Assembly (NCBI RefSeq): GCF_001625215.2
Contig: NC_030385.2
Location: 18,221,135 to 18,285,134, forward strand
Reading direction: 5' to 3'
Length of the DNA stretch: 64,000 bases
DNA from: Daucus carota subsp. sativus
Taxonomy: Eukaryota; Streptophyta; Magnoliopsida; Apiales; Apiaceae
Shown: positions 45,801-57,081 of the stretch, piece by piece
Layout of the letters: the number at the start of each line of letters is the position of its first letter
Numbering within the stretch: the stretch's first letter is position 1
Translations under genes and position numbers: made by a program
The notes under the pieces: model-generated
Database searches by the model: none
The model's input: only the letters and a program-made list of their open reading frames with translations
Told to the model about the DNA's origin: nothing

Positions 45801-47046
45801 AGAGAGTTTAACCTCTGAACTAACTGCAACCAAACTGCAGCAAATTCAAAATAATTCGCAATTTCTACTGGTTTGAGAAAAGAATACTAATATTTAAAGT
45901 GATGTGAAAATTATTTTAGTGCCTTCTTTAGTCTTACCATATAAGTAGCAAAAAAAGTGTTTCGTGACCAAATAGATACTCCCGTTTTCTAGAAGTCAAA
46001 TTGACCAATCTTACTAAATATTAAAAAATATTTATTTATTATTTTAGAAAATAGAAAAGTTACATTTTAAAATAGACTAGGGATTCGTTTGGTTCATGAT
46101 TAATGAGCCCGGTTAACAGGAACCTCAAACTCATGTATTGGTATTTGGATTAGCAATTCTATGACACGGAATAGTAATTTCAATCCCTCTTACACTCTCC
46201 TTGGGATACTCATTAATATATACCCGATTCTCATTCCCACCCACTATCCAAACGACCCCCGGATATCCTTTCCAAAGGTATAACTTTTTTTTTTTTCCAA
46301 TTATATAAAAGATACTCCCTCCGTTTCAAAATACATGTCCACTTTAGAAAAAAAAATTTGTTTCAAAATACTTGTCGACTTCAACTTTCAATGTAAATTT
46401 ATATTTCCAAAATCAACTCTCCTTCACATATTTCAAATTTATATTTCCAAGATCAACCATACACCACATATTAGGTTCAATTAATGACTTAATGCACCTC
46501 TTTTTTCTCAAAATTCACTTTTCTTAAATTATGTGATTTTTTGAAAATGGACATGTAAATTGAAACGGAGGGAGTATGAATTTCAGTCCAAGTACAATTA
46601 ATTTGATAAGTCAAAAAAATCAAAAGGTACATGTATTATTGGACGGAATGAGTATAACTTAAAGCAATATGGTTGTTATTTAAGTGTAATTAAATACAAA
46701 GGAAGTTTTATAAAATGAAGATTTTGAAAAATGAAATGCAGAGAAGAAGTAAAAGAAACTTACACAAACTTGACCTTGAGCAGGTTCGAGAGTAACAGTT
46801 CGACCTGGATAATCAGGAGTCCCTCGATGATCCGTACTGCCTGGCGATGTAAAAGGAGCCATTAGAGCAACACAGAGTAACAGAGTATTTTATTTTATTA
46901 ACACAAATAAATAAAAAGAGAAAAGAAGCAAGCAGACCTTGAAAAAAGACACGGCGATAGTCTTTGATGAAACCAACAAGGCGATCATCATATTTGAAGC
47001 CTGCTTTCCATATGAGAGACCCATATCCAAACACCCACATCACCAT
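42851..47046 (-). CDS. GGCT2: Gamma-glutamylcyclotransferase, ChaC/GGCT2 type
   Basis: This cytosolic enzyme cleaves glutathione's gamma-glutamyl group to 5-oxoproline and Cys-Gly. Eight exons on the minus strand join in frame: 46938-47046, 46764-46840, 45143-45196, 44101-44157, 43939-43979, 43760-43831, 43087-43166, 42851-42912 (183 aa). The N-terminal [13 protein letters not shown] substrate loop and the catalytic Glu83 ([14 protein letters not shown]) are present, as are [21 protein letters not shown] and the C-terminal GCEDKHV. Exon 5 must end at GGT/GTATGT to keep frame. It is a little shorter than many plant GGCT2 proteins, mainly at the C-terminus. A TA run (47078-47099) lies just upstream. 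The exact paralogue cannot be told. Confidence 0.93.
45553..45738. mobile_element. MITE in GGCT intron 2
   Basis: Ends GGCCTGTTTGGAAAC and, inverted, GCGTTTGGTAACAT bound about 186 bp rich in CATTTGAAAT and its complement. TIRs are short and imperfect. Confidence 0.55.
46080..46260. mobile_element. MITE in GGCT intron 2
   Basis: GGGATTCGTTTGGTTCATGA at the left and, inverted, GGGGGTCGTTTGGATAGTGG at the right, around 180 bp. It may be hAT- or PIF-type; no target duplication read. Confidence 0.6.
46315..46574. mobile_element. Stowaway-like MITE in GGCT intron 2
   Basis: CTCCCTCCGTTTCAAAATAC and, inverted, CTCCCTCCGTTTCAATTTAC ends, with TA on both sides. About 260 bp. Confidence 0.85.
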
Positions 47047-47077
47047 TTTTCAATTGTGTAATTCTTTTACCAATCAC

Positions 47078-47099
47078 AATATATATATATATATATATA
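47078..47099. repeat. (TA)n upstream of GGCT
   Basis: Short TA run about 30 bp before the GGCT start codon. Confidence 0.85.
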
Positions 47100-47319
47100 C
47101 ATGTGGTGTAACTGTGAGGAGAAGGAATTCATGAGGTCTGCTCAATTGGACCGTATGTTTTCTTTCGCCCCAAACTGCACTCGTACCCTGTTTCTTCCAA
47201 TCATAGTGCGCCACATCAGCCTGTGACGAATTTAAAATATTATTTCTAAATTACATTAAATTTATGACATTCGTATAGTCTTATCATCTTCTTTAAGAAT
47301 TCTTTTTTTTTACATGATA

Positions 47320-47600
47320 CTCCCTCCGTCCCTCCCAATTCTTATCGAATGGGTTGGGCACGGAGGTTAAGAAATATGTATAAAGTAGTGGAAAAGAGAA
47401 AGAAAAGTGGGTGAAGTGGTGGGACTCATTGATTTTTAATGTAGAAAAAGAAGATAGTGGAGTAAAAGTAGTGTGAAAAGGAAAGAAAAGTGGAGAAGTG
47501 GTGGGACCCATTGACTATTTTTGGTAAGTTTTGAAATGTAAAGAATTGGGTGGGACATCTCAAAACGGAAAATGTAAAGAAATGGGTGGGACGGAGGGAG
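47320..47600 (+). mobile_element. Stowaway-like MITE, copy B (281 bp)
   Basis: CTCCCTCCGTCCC and, inverted, CTCCCTCCGTCCC ends, TA on both sides. Same family and same length as 42245-42525, in inverse orientation, so the two copies bracket the GGCT gene. Confidence 0.9.
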
Positions 47601-47874
47601 TAATTAAAATAACAAGTCAGATGATTCAGATTTAAAATATTATCACGTCAGTCTCATTTCATGTGTCAGACATTGTGTCCAGTAATTGGAACCTTCCCCA
47701 TCATCACAAGTCATGAATTAAAGGGCCGTTGGGACAAGTTTGGAAAAAGTGATTTCTTGCTTCGATAAAAAATCGAATTAGAAGTGAAAAGTAAATAAGT
47801 TAATAAAGTTTTTAGAAAAAAAAAGAAGCTAAAAGATAAACTAGCATTTGCGACTTTTTAAAAGTGGTTTTACT

Positions 47875-48640
47875 ATCTAGGGTTTGTGCATTTTCAAGTA
47901 AATCAAGGGGCTTCCACTGGTTTTCTCCGGTGGAAAGCCCCAACCCCTTCATTTTTCCTTTATTCTCGTTAATTTCCTTTCAATAAAACCCAATCTTTTG
48001 GGTGTTTGTGTGTCTCTCCTCTTGGAGTGTGTGTCTTGTCTCTCCTTTTGGAGTGTTTTGTTATGTTTTTGTCTAGTTGTGATTGGGTTCATTTGGTGTT
48101 GGATCTATTGAGAACGAGTTTATTGATATTTTTGGTGATCTGCAAAGACTGTATTGATTCTGAGACGGTGATGATTATTGCAAGAGCTCACCTTTCACAA
48201 TCCAAGATTGTTCATTCTTCACGGGGTTACACTTTCGGCATGTCTATAGCTGGTATCCGGCAGATAGCTGGGGTGCCTTCGGCATGTCTATAGCTGGTGT
48301 CCGGCACGTAGATAGCTGTGGTGCCGTTTCTCCAATCTCAATTCATGCGATTGGTGTTTCTGAACATTGGGCTAACAATGGGTTTTACGTGATATGGTCA
48401 ATTGCGATGGTACTATTTCCCGAGATGTTGGTGCAGTTTGGATCACTTGGGATGTCTTTGATTTCGTTTTTAGTTTCAAGAATTTTTAAATTCTATGTGT
48501 TAAACGATCAGGAAACAAATCATCTAATTGTTTTTAGTATGTTATTTGTTTTACCACCTGGTTGTATCGGCAGTTGGGGATTTGTCCCGGCTGTATTATA
48601 TTCAAGTTAATGAAATCTTTTGCATTTGTCAAAAAAAAAA
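47875..48640 (+). mobile_element. Poly(A) retroposon with 14-bp TSD
   Basis: AAAGTGGTTTTACT occurs on both sides (47861-47874 and 48641-48654). The right copy directly follows an A run that ends the element after TTAATGAAATCTTTTGCATT. A target duplication of this length plus a poly(A) tail marks LINE-type retrotransposition. The 766-bp body lacks reverse transcriptase or endonuclease motifs, so it is a 5'-truncated LINE or a retroposed RNA. It contains a 44-bp tandem duplication (from 48234 and 48278, TTCGGCATGTCTATAGCTGG). Confidence 0.85.
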
Positions 48641-49382
48641 AAAGTGGTTTTACTTATTTAAACAAACGTGTCAAGAAAAGTAAAAGCTCTCTCTTAAACA
48701 AAAGTTTCCCAATATTCAACACATTAACTAGGAGTGTGCATGGTGCGGTTTGGTGCGGTTCCGGACATTAACCGTAACCAAACCGTTAAATGCGGTTTGG
48801 TTCGGTTAATTATCATTAACCGTAACCACACCAATTAAAACGGTTTTTCGGTTGCGGTTAACCATTAGCCGGTTGCGGTTTTTTTCGGTTTTTCTACTTT
48901 TGTCCATAATAATTTTTTTTTAAAAAAAATATAAAATTTTCATAAACATGTAAGTTCGGTTACTCATGTTTCAATACATGAGGATATAGGAAACATTACA
49001 TACTTTCATCTAAAAAAACTTAATACACAATAAAAACTAAAACATACATATTTCAACAAGAAATTAGATGATGTCAAGTCAATATAATTATCCAAAATTA
49101 ACTAATCATAAAATTCAAATAAAAAGTCTTCAAAAAGTACATAATAAAAAAAGTAGAATAGGTTTCATAATAAAATTTGATTAGCAGATTAACAACATAA
49201 ATATTTCTGCTCTGTGGAAAACTACAGTAGTCCTAATCTTCGAGTAAGCGCTCCTCCAAATATTTGGGTGCTTTTCAGTCATTTAATTGACTCAACAAGT
49301 GAGTGTCTCTGGACAAGAAGCCTCGATATATAAAATAAGATGTGAAGTGTAAAAATGATTGAGGTGCTTTATTACTATTATT

Positions 49383-49387
<5 letters not shown>

Positions 49388-49471
<84 letters not shown>
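49388..49471. repeat. (TA)n tract, left flank of nested MULE
   Basis: About 84 bp of uninterrupted TA. It yields a meaningless Tyr-Ile ORF. Confidence 0.95.
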
Positions 49472-49474
<3 letters not shown>

Positions 49475-52314
49475 TAAGGTTCGAGGGAGAACCTTATTAT
49501 CAAGAGAACCGAGAGATCTCTTTAGAGCCGTTGATATTTTGGATATTATTTATTCATTTCCTTATATCTTTTCAATCACAAAATCAAGAATAAACATTTG
49601 ATTGAGGGCATTTTTGACCATAGTGATTCTTTATTATATGCAAATCTTTTTAAATTTCCTACCTAAGAGCCATGCTAACATAATTACTTTATCTTGTCAT
49701 TAGCCAGTCTTCTAGCGATTGTTGCAGTACAGATAAAAAGCATTTTTTTGAAGAAACTTGCGTGATATATAGTAGAATCGTCATTCATAAATAAAAGATC
49801 CAAAAAAAATAAAATTCACAGTTGTATTATGTATTGGGGTACACGACGTATAGTTCCTTATGGAAATTTGAGACAATTAATACAATCTTAATATTATCAA
49901 TATGTATTGAAGATTCTCTAAAATATTTTATTATTTTTAGTAATATATATTTGTATCGTGCAAAGTTCTTTTCGAATATTTAATATTTCTGTATAAATTA
50001 TTCACCCTATAATATTATTTTGAATCTTCAAATATTTTAAAAATAGTCTTATTTTGAAGAATTTCAATCTAATTAATATTAAAGAATTTTAATTTAAAAA
50101 TTATAATAATATTCAAAAGAACACTTCAAGAATACTTCAAACGTTAAAAATTACATGTGATACACTTAATAGAATCTTAATATCGTTAATATATATAGAA
50201 GTTATTCTAAAAATATTTTATTATTTTCTAGTAATAAATATTTGTATTTTGCAAGATGCTTTTAGAATATTTAATTTTTCTGTATAAATTATACACCCTA
50301 CATATTCTTTTGACTCTTCAAAAATATTTAAATTAATATTTTGTTGAATAATTAATAGTAAAGAACCCTAATTTACAAATTATAGAATATTTAAAAGAAC
50401 ACTTTCGGAATCCTTCAAATGTTAAAAGTTATAGGTGGAACACTTAATAGAATCTTAATATTACTAATATATATAGGAGTTTCTCCGAAAAAAATCATTG
50501 ATATATATAGAAGATTCTCTAGAATATATTACAAGATTCTCTAAGATGTTTTTTTATAAATATTATATGTTAAATGTAAACTGTGAAATGTGAAAAAAGT
50601 AGTTTTTAAATTTTTCCAAGGCGAATCTTTAAAATTTGAAATTTGAAATTCAAATTGAATAGACTTTAAATGATTGATTAAGATATGGTGAATCTATTAA
50701 TGTGATTGATTTGGTTATATTTATGTTTCAAAATTACTATATTTATGCTAAATTTGATTGACATAATTAAAAATTAGAATACAGTATATTCTTTATATTT
50801 GAACTCTATAAGGAGGAAGTTGAGAATACAGTACAATGAATTTGTTAACAAAAAAATACATTCGCACATAAAGTATACGTAACTTAAAATAAAATTTAAA
50901 TGTATGCCCTTCAAATCTATTAAAAAAATTAAATTTGGTCAATTAACTGGAAAGGACCAACTCAATAAAATATTTTACTCAAAGATTCTTTAAAATAATC
51001 TCTTAAAAACATATTTTTGAATTCAAAGATATTTCAAAGAATTCTTAATGAAATTCTTCAAAAATAATCTTATTTTGAACAAATTCAATCTAATTAATAT
51101 TAAAAAATTGTAATTTATAAATTATAATAATATTCAAAAGAACACTCCAAGAATATTTCAAATGTTGAAAGTTACAAGTGATCACTTAATAAAATCTTAA
51201 TATCGTTAATATATATAGAATTTATTCTTAAAATATTTTATTATTTTCTAATAATAAATATTTGTATTTTGCAAGATTCTTTTAGAATATTTAATTTTCG
51301 TGTATAAATTAATTATGCACCCTTCATATTCTTTTGACTCTTCAAAAATTTTTAAATTAATATTTTGTTGAATAATTAATAGTAAAGAATTCTAATTTAA
51401 AAATTATAGAATATTTAAAAGAACACTTTCAGAATCCTTCAAATGTTAAAAGTTATAGGTGAAACACTTAATAGAATCTTAATATTACTAATATATATAG
51501 GAGTTTCCCTAAAAAAATTTATTGATATATATAGAAGATTCTCTAGAATATATTACAAGATTCTCTAAAATGTTTTTTTATAAATATTATATGTTAAATG
51601 TAAACTGTGAAATGTGAAAAAGTAGTTTTTAAATTTTTCCAAGGCGAATCTTTAAAATTTGAAATTTTAAATTCAAATTGAATAGACTTTAAATGATTGA
51701 TTAAGATACGGTGAATCTATTAATGTGATTGATTTGTTTATATTTATGTTTCAAAATTACCATATATACGCTAAATTTGATTGACATAATTAAAAATTAG
51801 AATACAGTATATTACTTATATTTGAACTCTATAAGGAAGAAGTTGAGAATACAGTACAATGAATTTGTTAACAAAAGAATACATTCGCACATAAAATATA
51901 CGTAACTTAAAATAAAACTTAAATGTATGCCCTTCAAATCTATTAAAAAAAATTAAATTTGGTCAATTAAACTGGAAAGGACCAACTCAAGAAAATATTT
52001 TACTCAAAGATTCTTTAAAATAAGAAAGAGATGAAAAAGTGCTTATTCTAGGTTGATTGCTTTGCTTGCGGTAAAAAGGAACTGTAGAATCTTAAGAAAC
52101 TTAAAAACAGCAAGAAAATCATTAAAAAGGGTAATAAATTGCTATTGATTCTATGTATTTTTTGTTGTACAAAAATACCCCTAGCATCATTAGATTTGAT
52201 TGATTTTGTAAAGATATTATTTCAAAATAGAAATATATTAAGATTCTTAATCAACGGCAGATTTAGGAGTTCTCTCGGTTCTCTTGATAATATGAGTTCT
52301 CCCAGGATCTTACT

Positions 52315-52315
<1 letters not shown>
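49472..52315. mobile_element. Non-autonomous MULE nested in the hAT element
   Basis: Terminal inverted repeats of about 65 bp: left GAGTAAGGTTCGAGGGAGAA, right inverted GAGTAAGATCCTGGGAGAAC. Both continue with TATTATCAAGAGAACCGAGA and end in GCCGTTGAT. The element sits inside a TA run (49388-49471 and 52317-52369). It carries no recognisable gene; the interior is AT-rich and largely a tandem duplication. Confidence 0.88.
50000..52023 (+). repeat. About 1.02-kb tandem duplication in the nested MULE
   Basis: Copy 1 (about 50000-50998) and copy 2 (about 51020-52023) share long blocks in the same order, for example AATCTTAATATCGTTAATAT at 50173 and 51193, and ATGTATGCCCTTCAAATC near 50910 and 51927. 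Shorter diverged echoes occur at 49880 and 50450. Confidence 0.85.

Positions 52316-52316
<1 letters not shown>

Positions 52317-52369
<53 letters not shown>
52317..52369. repeat. (TA)n tract, right flank of nested MULE
   Basis: TA run directly outside the right inverted repeat. Confidence 0.95.
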
Positions 52370-52371
<2 letters not shown>

Positions 52372-53006
52372 CGGTTCGGTTAATTTCGATGCGGTTTTAG
52401 CATAAAACCGAAAATAAAACCGCACCATTAATTTCGGTTATTTTCGGTTTGGTTTTTCTCGTTGTGGTTTTTCGATTTTTTCAGGTTTTTTTTGCGGTTT
52501 CGGTTTTTTCTGCTCACCCCTAACATTAACCATGGACCGATGATCATTGCTAAGGTCCTTGGACAGTACAGCCTTGAAACTACAAACAATGTCTCACAAA
52601 TCAGAAAAACTCACATATACGCATGTGGGAGTACACATACCTCAGGAATATGGTCTGAATTGTATCTCAACTCAACTCCAGGACTTCATTTGGGAGCAAG
52701 CAAAAATCACAAACAATGTCTCTTGGGACTTGAGGATAACAGTATGCATTAAGTAAACTGAAAAATACAATACCTTTGGGGGTGTAACTGTGTTACACTT
52801 AAGAATGTAACACTGTTTTCAGCCTTTTCTTTCTAAAACAATCACAAGGCCTGCTCGTTTAAATGCATAACTATTAAGAAATGAAATACAACTTTATGGT
52901 ACAACAAAGATTAAGCTAAAAGCCAGGTTCCCTCCGTTTCTTGACAAGCATTGTTTCCTCAGGTTTTTATATTGAGAATTCTGTAGTGCAGGGCAGATTG
53001 AAATAT

Positions 53007-56000
53007 CTAGAGAAGCTTCTTTTTCCGAAAGTAAAGCTTGAGGTGAAAAACTTGCAGAACTGAAACTGTAATGCATACACCGATGGACATTATACTGTAC
53101 CATGCCACTCTCCCGTTAGTTGTTTCACTCACTTCCCTCATCTCCGCTTCCCTATCGTACAATCGGAAAATAACAAACGAAACATCAATACATTTTTGAG
53201 CTACAACTATAGATTCTTTCCTAAACATTCTACTGGGCAAGTACACATAAAAAAATATATACCTCATAAAATGAAACTGTCTTATTCTTCTTAAATAATG
53301 TAAACTACCGTGTACTACATATGATGAAGAGCTGGATGTATACTGTCTTATTTTCAAAGTATTAATTTACCTTGTCTTAAGATATATTAGATTCTGATGG
53401 ATGGTATCAACTGCATCTTCAAGTTTCCTCAACTCCAATTCAATACCCTGGGATTACACAGTAACATGTTAGGAGGACAAGGAGAAAGTAAAAAGTTTGA
53501 ACATAATTTTATTTTAGTAAAAAGATATCAAAGTTCCCGCCTCGAGTTTTTCTTTCCTTGCTACCGACTCCCAATCCTTTGCAGCAATTCCAGTTCTCCA
53601 GTCCAGACTAACAGTCACGCTGGTGGTTGCTTTGTGACCTTCATCCACCCAGAAACATGCAAAGTAAGTTCCAGCCTCAGTAGTTGTAAATGCAAATTGA
53701 CCATGAGTCACATTTTCTTGGTGATGGAGATTATTCCCGTAAGGAGATGTTACCTATGGATACACTTTTAACATTAAGCATTTTGCAGAGCTACTGGAGA
53801 AATGTTTTGCTGAACAATACCTTGAAACAGGAGGATTAATACATGGTCCACTTTTAACCTTCATTTGCATTCTAGGATCAAAGTTTTCCTTTTGAGATTA
53901 AAATACAGTCCAATTTTTCCAGTATGTAGATTTCTCATCAATGACTTATTTCACGGATACAGAAGGATTAGTACCATTACTCTATATCTCTGGCTTAAAT
54001 AATTTTTTAAGCATTATCATCCAATAAAATAAGGTCGGCCAGGCGGCCTAACTTTGTAGGAGGAATTGCACCAGGTAGAATATTTTTCTTGTATACTTAT
54101 TTCATTTCTTTTTTACTTTTCTTGTTGCCCAATGGAAGAATATTTTATCTAGTTGATTTTGATGGTTCATGTAACATTGCCTTCTCACTACTAGTTAAAT
54201 ATAAATTAGCTTCTGGAAGGATTGTTGCTTCGTAAATAAGGTGCTACTGCAGCTACTCATTCTATATCAAGAAGCATATAGGTAGCAGCAACTTTTTTTA
54301 GCTTCGATATTGTAATTCGTCTCCATACCCTAGTACTGAAAAGAAATGATGACCATACAAAATTATTTACCTTAGATTGCCTGAAATGTCATGCAAAGAA
54401 CAATTGTAGGTCATATAGTAGAACCCTCTCTAAGGTTATATATATACTTGAGACCATAGATATTTATCACTTAAGGGAGGTTATCATAGAAGAGAGATAT
54501 TTATTTTCTTAATAAAAATAATTATAATTAATTTCTACATACTAATACATTTCATATACAAAATATTTAAGTGAAATGTTAATATTTATACACACTTAAC
54601 ACTTTCAAGGTAGAAACAACATATAAATTTGATAATATTCCTTAAATTGATGAAAATATAACATATAAGATATCAGAAAGACGAATTAAAGATAACTTAG
54701 ATGATAATACAGGCGGGGAAGTTATTCAATAAGCGCAAAAATTGCATAAAATCAATATTAAAAAATATATATAATATGTTCAAAAAGCGTATAAAAAACA
54801 TGCACATGGTCGAAAATATCACTTTACGTCAATTTTAGAGGGTTTATTAATCGGAGATTATTGATTTTGAGGGGTTCTGGTTATAACTCAATTTTATGCA
54901 GTGTTACGTGACTAGTTCCTCTGCAACCTTAAGCTGTTAGGCTTTTACTAGCGCTCATCTTTGACTGATACCATGTTAAGTGATCAGTTCTTCTAAAACC
55001 AGGATCATTAGAACTTAACATATAGTTTCTGGATCATCATATTCTAACCTATAGTTTCTGGTGATGTGCTGTGAAGATTTATATCATGCATCATGGAGTT
55101 CAAGTTTGCAGATTTTAATCCAATTTTTTTTTTATTAAAAATCTTCTGCATATCTTCTGAACTAGCTATATGGTGGTGCTATTAAACATAGTAATATATA
55201 ATTTAACAAGGATATGAAGAACAAGTTATCTAAAATTACAAAATTAAAAATAAAAGGAAATGAAGAACATCCAAAAAGTATGATTTTGTGCTTAGTGGAA
55301 TAATAGCACTGAGCAATTCCAATAGGTTGCCTATCTTATTACCTATTAATAATATAAAATAATGAGTCCTAGTGAGTCCAACTGTCCTAGTGATTTGGGA
55401 AATCCATTTTTAGTGTCAACTCCGGTAACAATCCTTATTTTTGTTCCCAATTATTATTTTAATAATAAATTTGAGCGGAAAAACGGGAAAAGGCAAAGGA
55501 AATGATCTTTTTATTCATAAATATTAAATAAGTAATTACTAGAGGTTACTAAAAAATAGGTAATGACTAGGAAATTTGATTGTGCCAGTGATTTTAGTAA
55601 TCATTAGGATAGTGTTAGGAAAACTTTTTTTTTTATACACATTACCTAAATGTGAGTTTAGGAGCTCATTTACGTTATTGGACTTGCTCTTCACAGGAAG
55701 GAAGGGAAAGTCCTGAAAATAGGACAAACTTGAGGCTTTTGGCGAAAAATATTTTCATTCCATCACTCTCTACCGATGTTGATTTCTGTCGAATATCCAT
55801 TCCTTGCTCTCACTAATTTTCTTTAAAATTGAAACTAGTAAGTTAAAAAGGCAAGGACATTGACAAAACTAGAGGCGATAGAGAAAAGAGTTGAATTGGT
55901 AATAAGAAAAAGAGAGAATTGACAAGAGAGAAGAGAGAGCAAGAATACCTTAATAGAGAGGACAGGGAGGAGCTGGGAACTAACATCTTCTAAATTGACA

Positions 56001-56167
56001 AGGGAGAAATCAGCAATGACTACAACGTTCTGCTTGATATCTTCAGAAACACACTTTGTGACTCCTGTGCTGCCTACTTCAATCCATATTGCTTCACATG
56101 TGCTAATGTTATTATTATATGCAAGGACGACTATACTTATCATCAGTACAACTTTTAGTAGTATCAT
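53007..56167 (-). CDS. p24/TMED cargo receptor, delta-type
   Basis: p24 proteins cycle between ER and Golgi in COPI/COPII vesicles and help sort cargo. Four exons on the minus strand: 55949-56167, 53541-53753, 53371-53447, 53007-53151 (217 aa, the usual size). A signal peptide (about 1-27) precedes the GOLD domain with its two conserved Cys (KCVSEDI and YFACFW). A coiled coil ([20 protein letters not shown]) and one membrane segment ([20 protein letters not shown]) follow. The cytosolic tail YFRKKKLL carries a KKXX dilysine COPI signal and an aromatic COPII signal. Intron 1 is about 2.2 kb and holds two MITEs. Intron 2 starts GAG/GCGGGA: there is no GT nearby, so it must be a GC–AG intron or a damaged donor. 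All other junctions are GT–AG with matching phase. Confidence 0.92.
54419..54879. mobile_element. MITE in p24 intron 1
   Basis: AGAACCCTCTCTAAGGTTAT at the left and, inverted, AGAACCCCTCAAAATCAATA at the right. AT-rich, about 460 bp, no gene inside. Confidence 0.65.
55311..55689. mobile_element. Tourist-like MITE in p24 intron 1
   Basis: GAGCAATTCCAATAGG and, inverted, GAGCAAGTCCAATAAC ends bound 379 bp. The ends match the family at 17826-18202, but no clean TAA duplication is visible. Confidence 0.65.
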
Positions 56168-56394
56168 TTTCGTTAGAGTTGCTTGCAGAGGTGATGCATA
56201 GACTAGTAGTCGCAGTATTTAGTTTAGATCTCTGTCTTGGGTTGTGTGTTGTAATAGAGTAGAAATATACGAGGATGCGCGGACATGTATGTAGCAGTGC
56301 CACGACAGTTCAACCAATCACACGAGGCCTCTGCGTCCCATTGCTGACTTTCTGCTTCTTTGGCAATCTTTTGTCCGACTTTTTAATCGAAAAC

Positions 56395-57081
56395 AAGACG
56401 CCGACCCGATCCGATCCGATCCGATCCGATCCGGAGTCTTTTTAGCGGATATGGATTCATCGGAAAAAAATCCGATTATATATGGAGCGGATATGGATTT
56501 AAGGTGATCCGATCCGTTAATGACCCAATCCGGTAGAATATATATAAATAAATATATAAATATATATATATATATAATAAATATAAATAAATAAATATAT
56601 TATATTTTTTTAGTTGCAGTAGTTATTTTTAGTTATAGTAGTCCATGGATATTATTTATGTGAGTCGTGGGTGATGATTGTGTTTGATTAATCGTTTAAT
56701 TAATTAGTATGAATAAGTTGTAAAGTTATAACAAATAGTATTGGTATCTTGAAAATTCTATTATTTTGTGTATTTTGCCTCTTAATTTGTGATTTTTAAT
56801 AGAATAAAAATGTAAGAAGCTACTTCGATCACGGCGTCTCATTTCATCCTGTCCTTCCTTTAAGAATCACTGACATGATTTTTTTTAAAAATATTTTTAA
56901 ATCTAAGTAAAAAAAACTAAATGGATCAGGATATCCGATCCGTGATCCGTGATCCTAATGGATCCGGATATGGATCGGCCTATAAAAAATCCGGTCCCGA
57001 TCCGATCCGAATCCGATAAAATAAATGGATATGGATATGGATTTAGACTGATCCGATCCGAACCCGATCCATTGACAGACC
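56395..57081. mobile_element. GATCCG-rich element, probably hAT-type MITE
   Basis: The left part begins with a (GATCC)n run (about 56408-56440) and continues with GGATATGGAT units. The right part is GGATCCGGATATGGATCGG-type in inverse order and ends CATTGACAGACCTA near 57081. The structure resembles the CGGTTCGG elements elsewhere here. The left terminus and TSD are not clear. Confidence 0.5.

Larger units (their letters stand above)
48729..52522. mobile_element. hAT element (3.8 kb) with 8-bp TSD
   Basis: ACATTAAC flanks both sides (48721-48728 and 52523-52530). Ends are TAGGAGTGTGCA and TGCTCACCCCTA. Both subterminal zones are rich in GGTTTGGTTCGGTT-type units. The terminal family matches the small element at 14742-15286. 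Most of its length is a nested MULE. No transposase remains. Confidence 0.88.

Noticed and set aside
48006-48771. Three overlapping ORFs of 69-108 aa
   Set aside because: They lie within and just past the retroposon and show no reverse transcriptase or endonuclease motifs.
49359-49601. 80-aa ORF rich in Tyr-Ile
   Set aside because: It is the translation of the (TA)n tract and the MULE end.
52139-52428. ORFs on both strands with YIYIYI runs
   Set aside because: They read through the right (TA)n tract and hAT end; no protein evidence.
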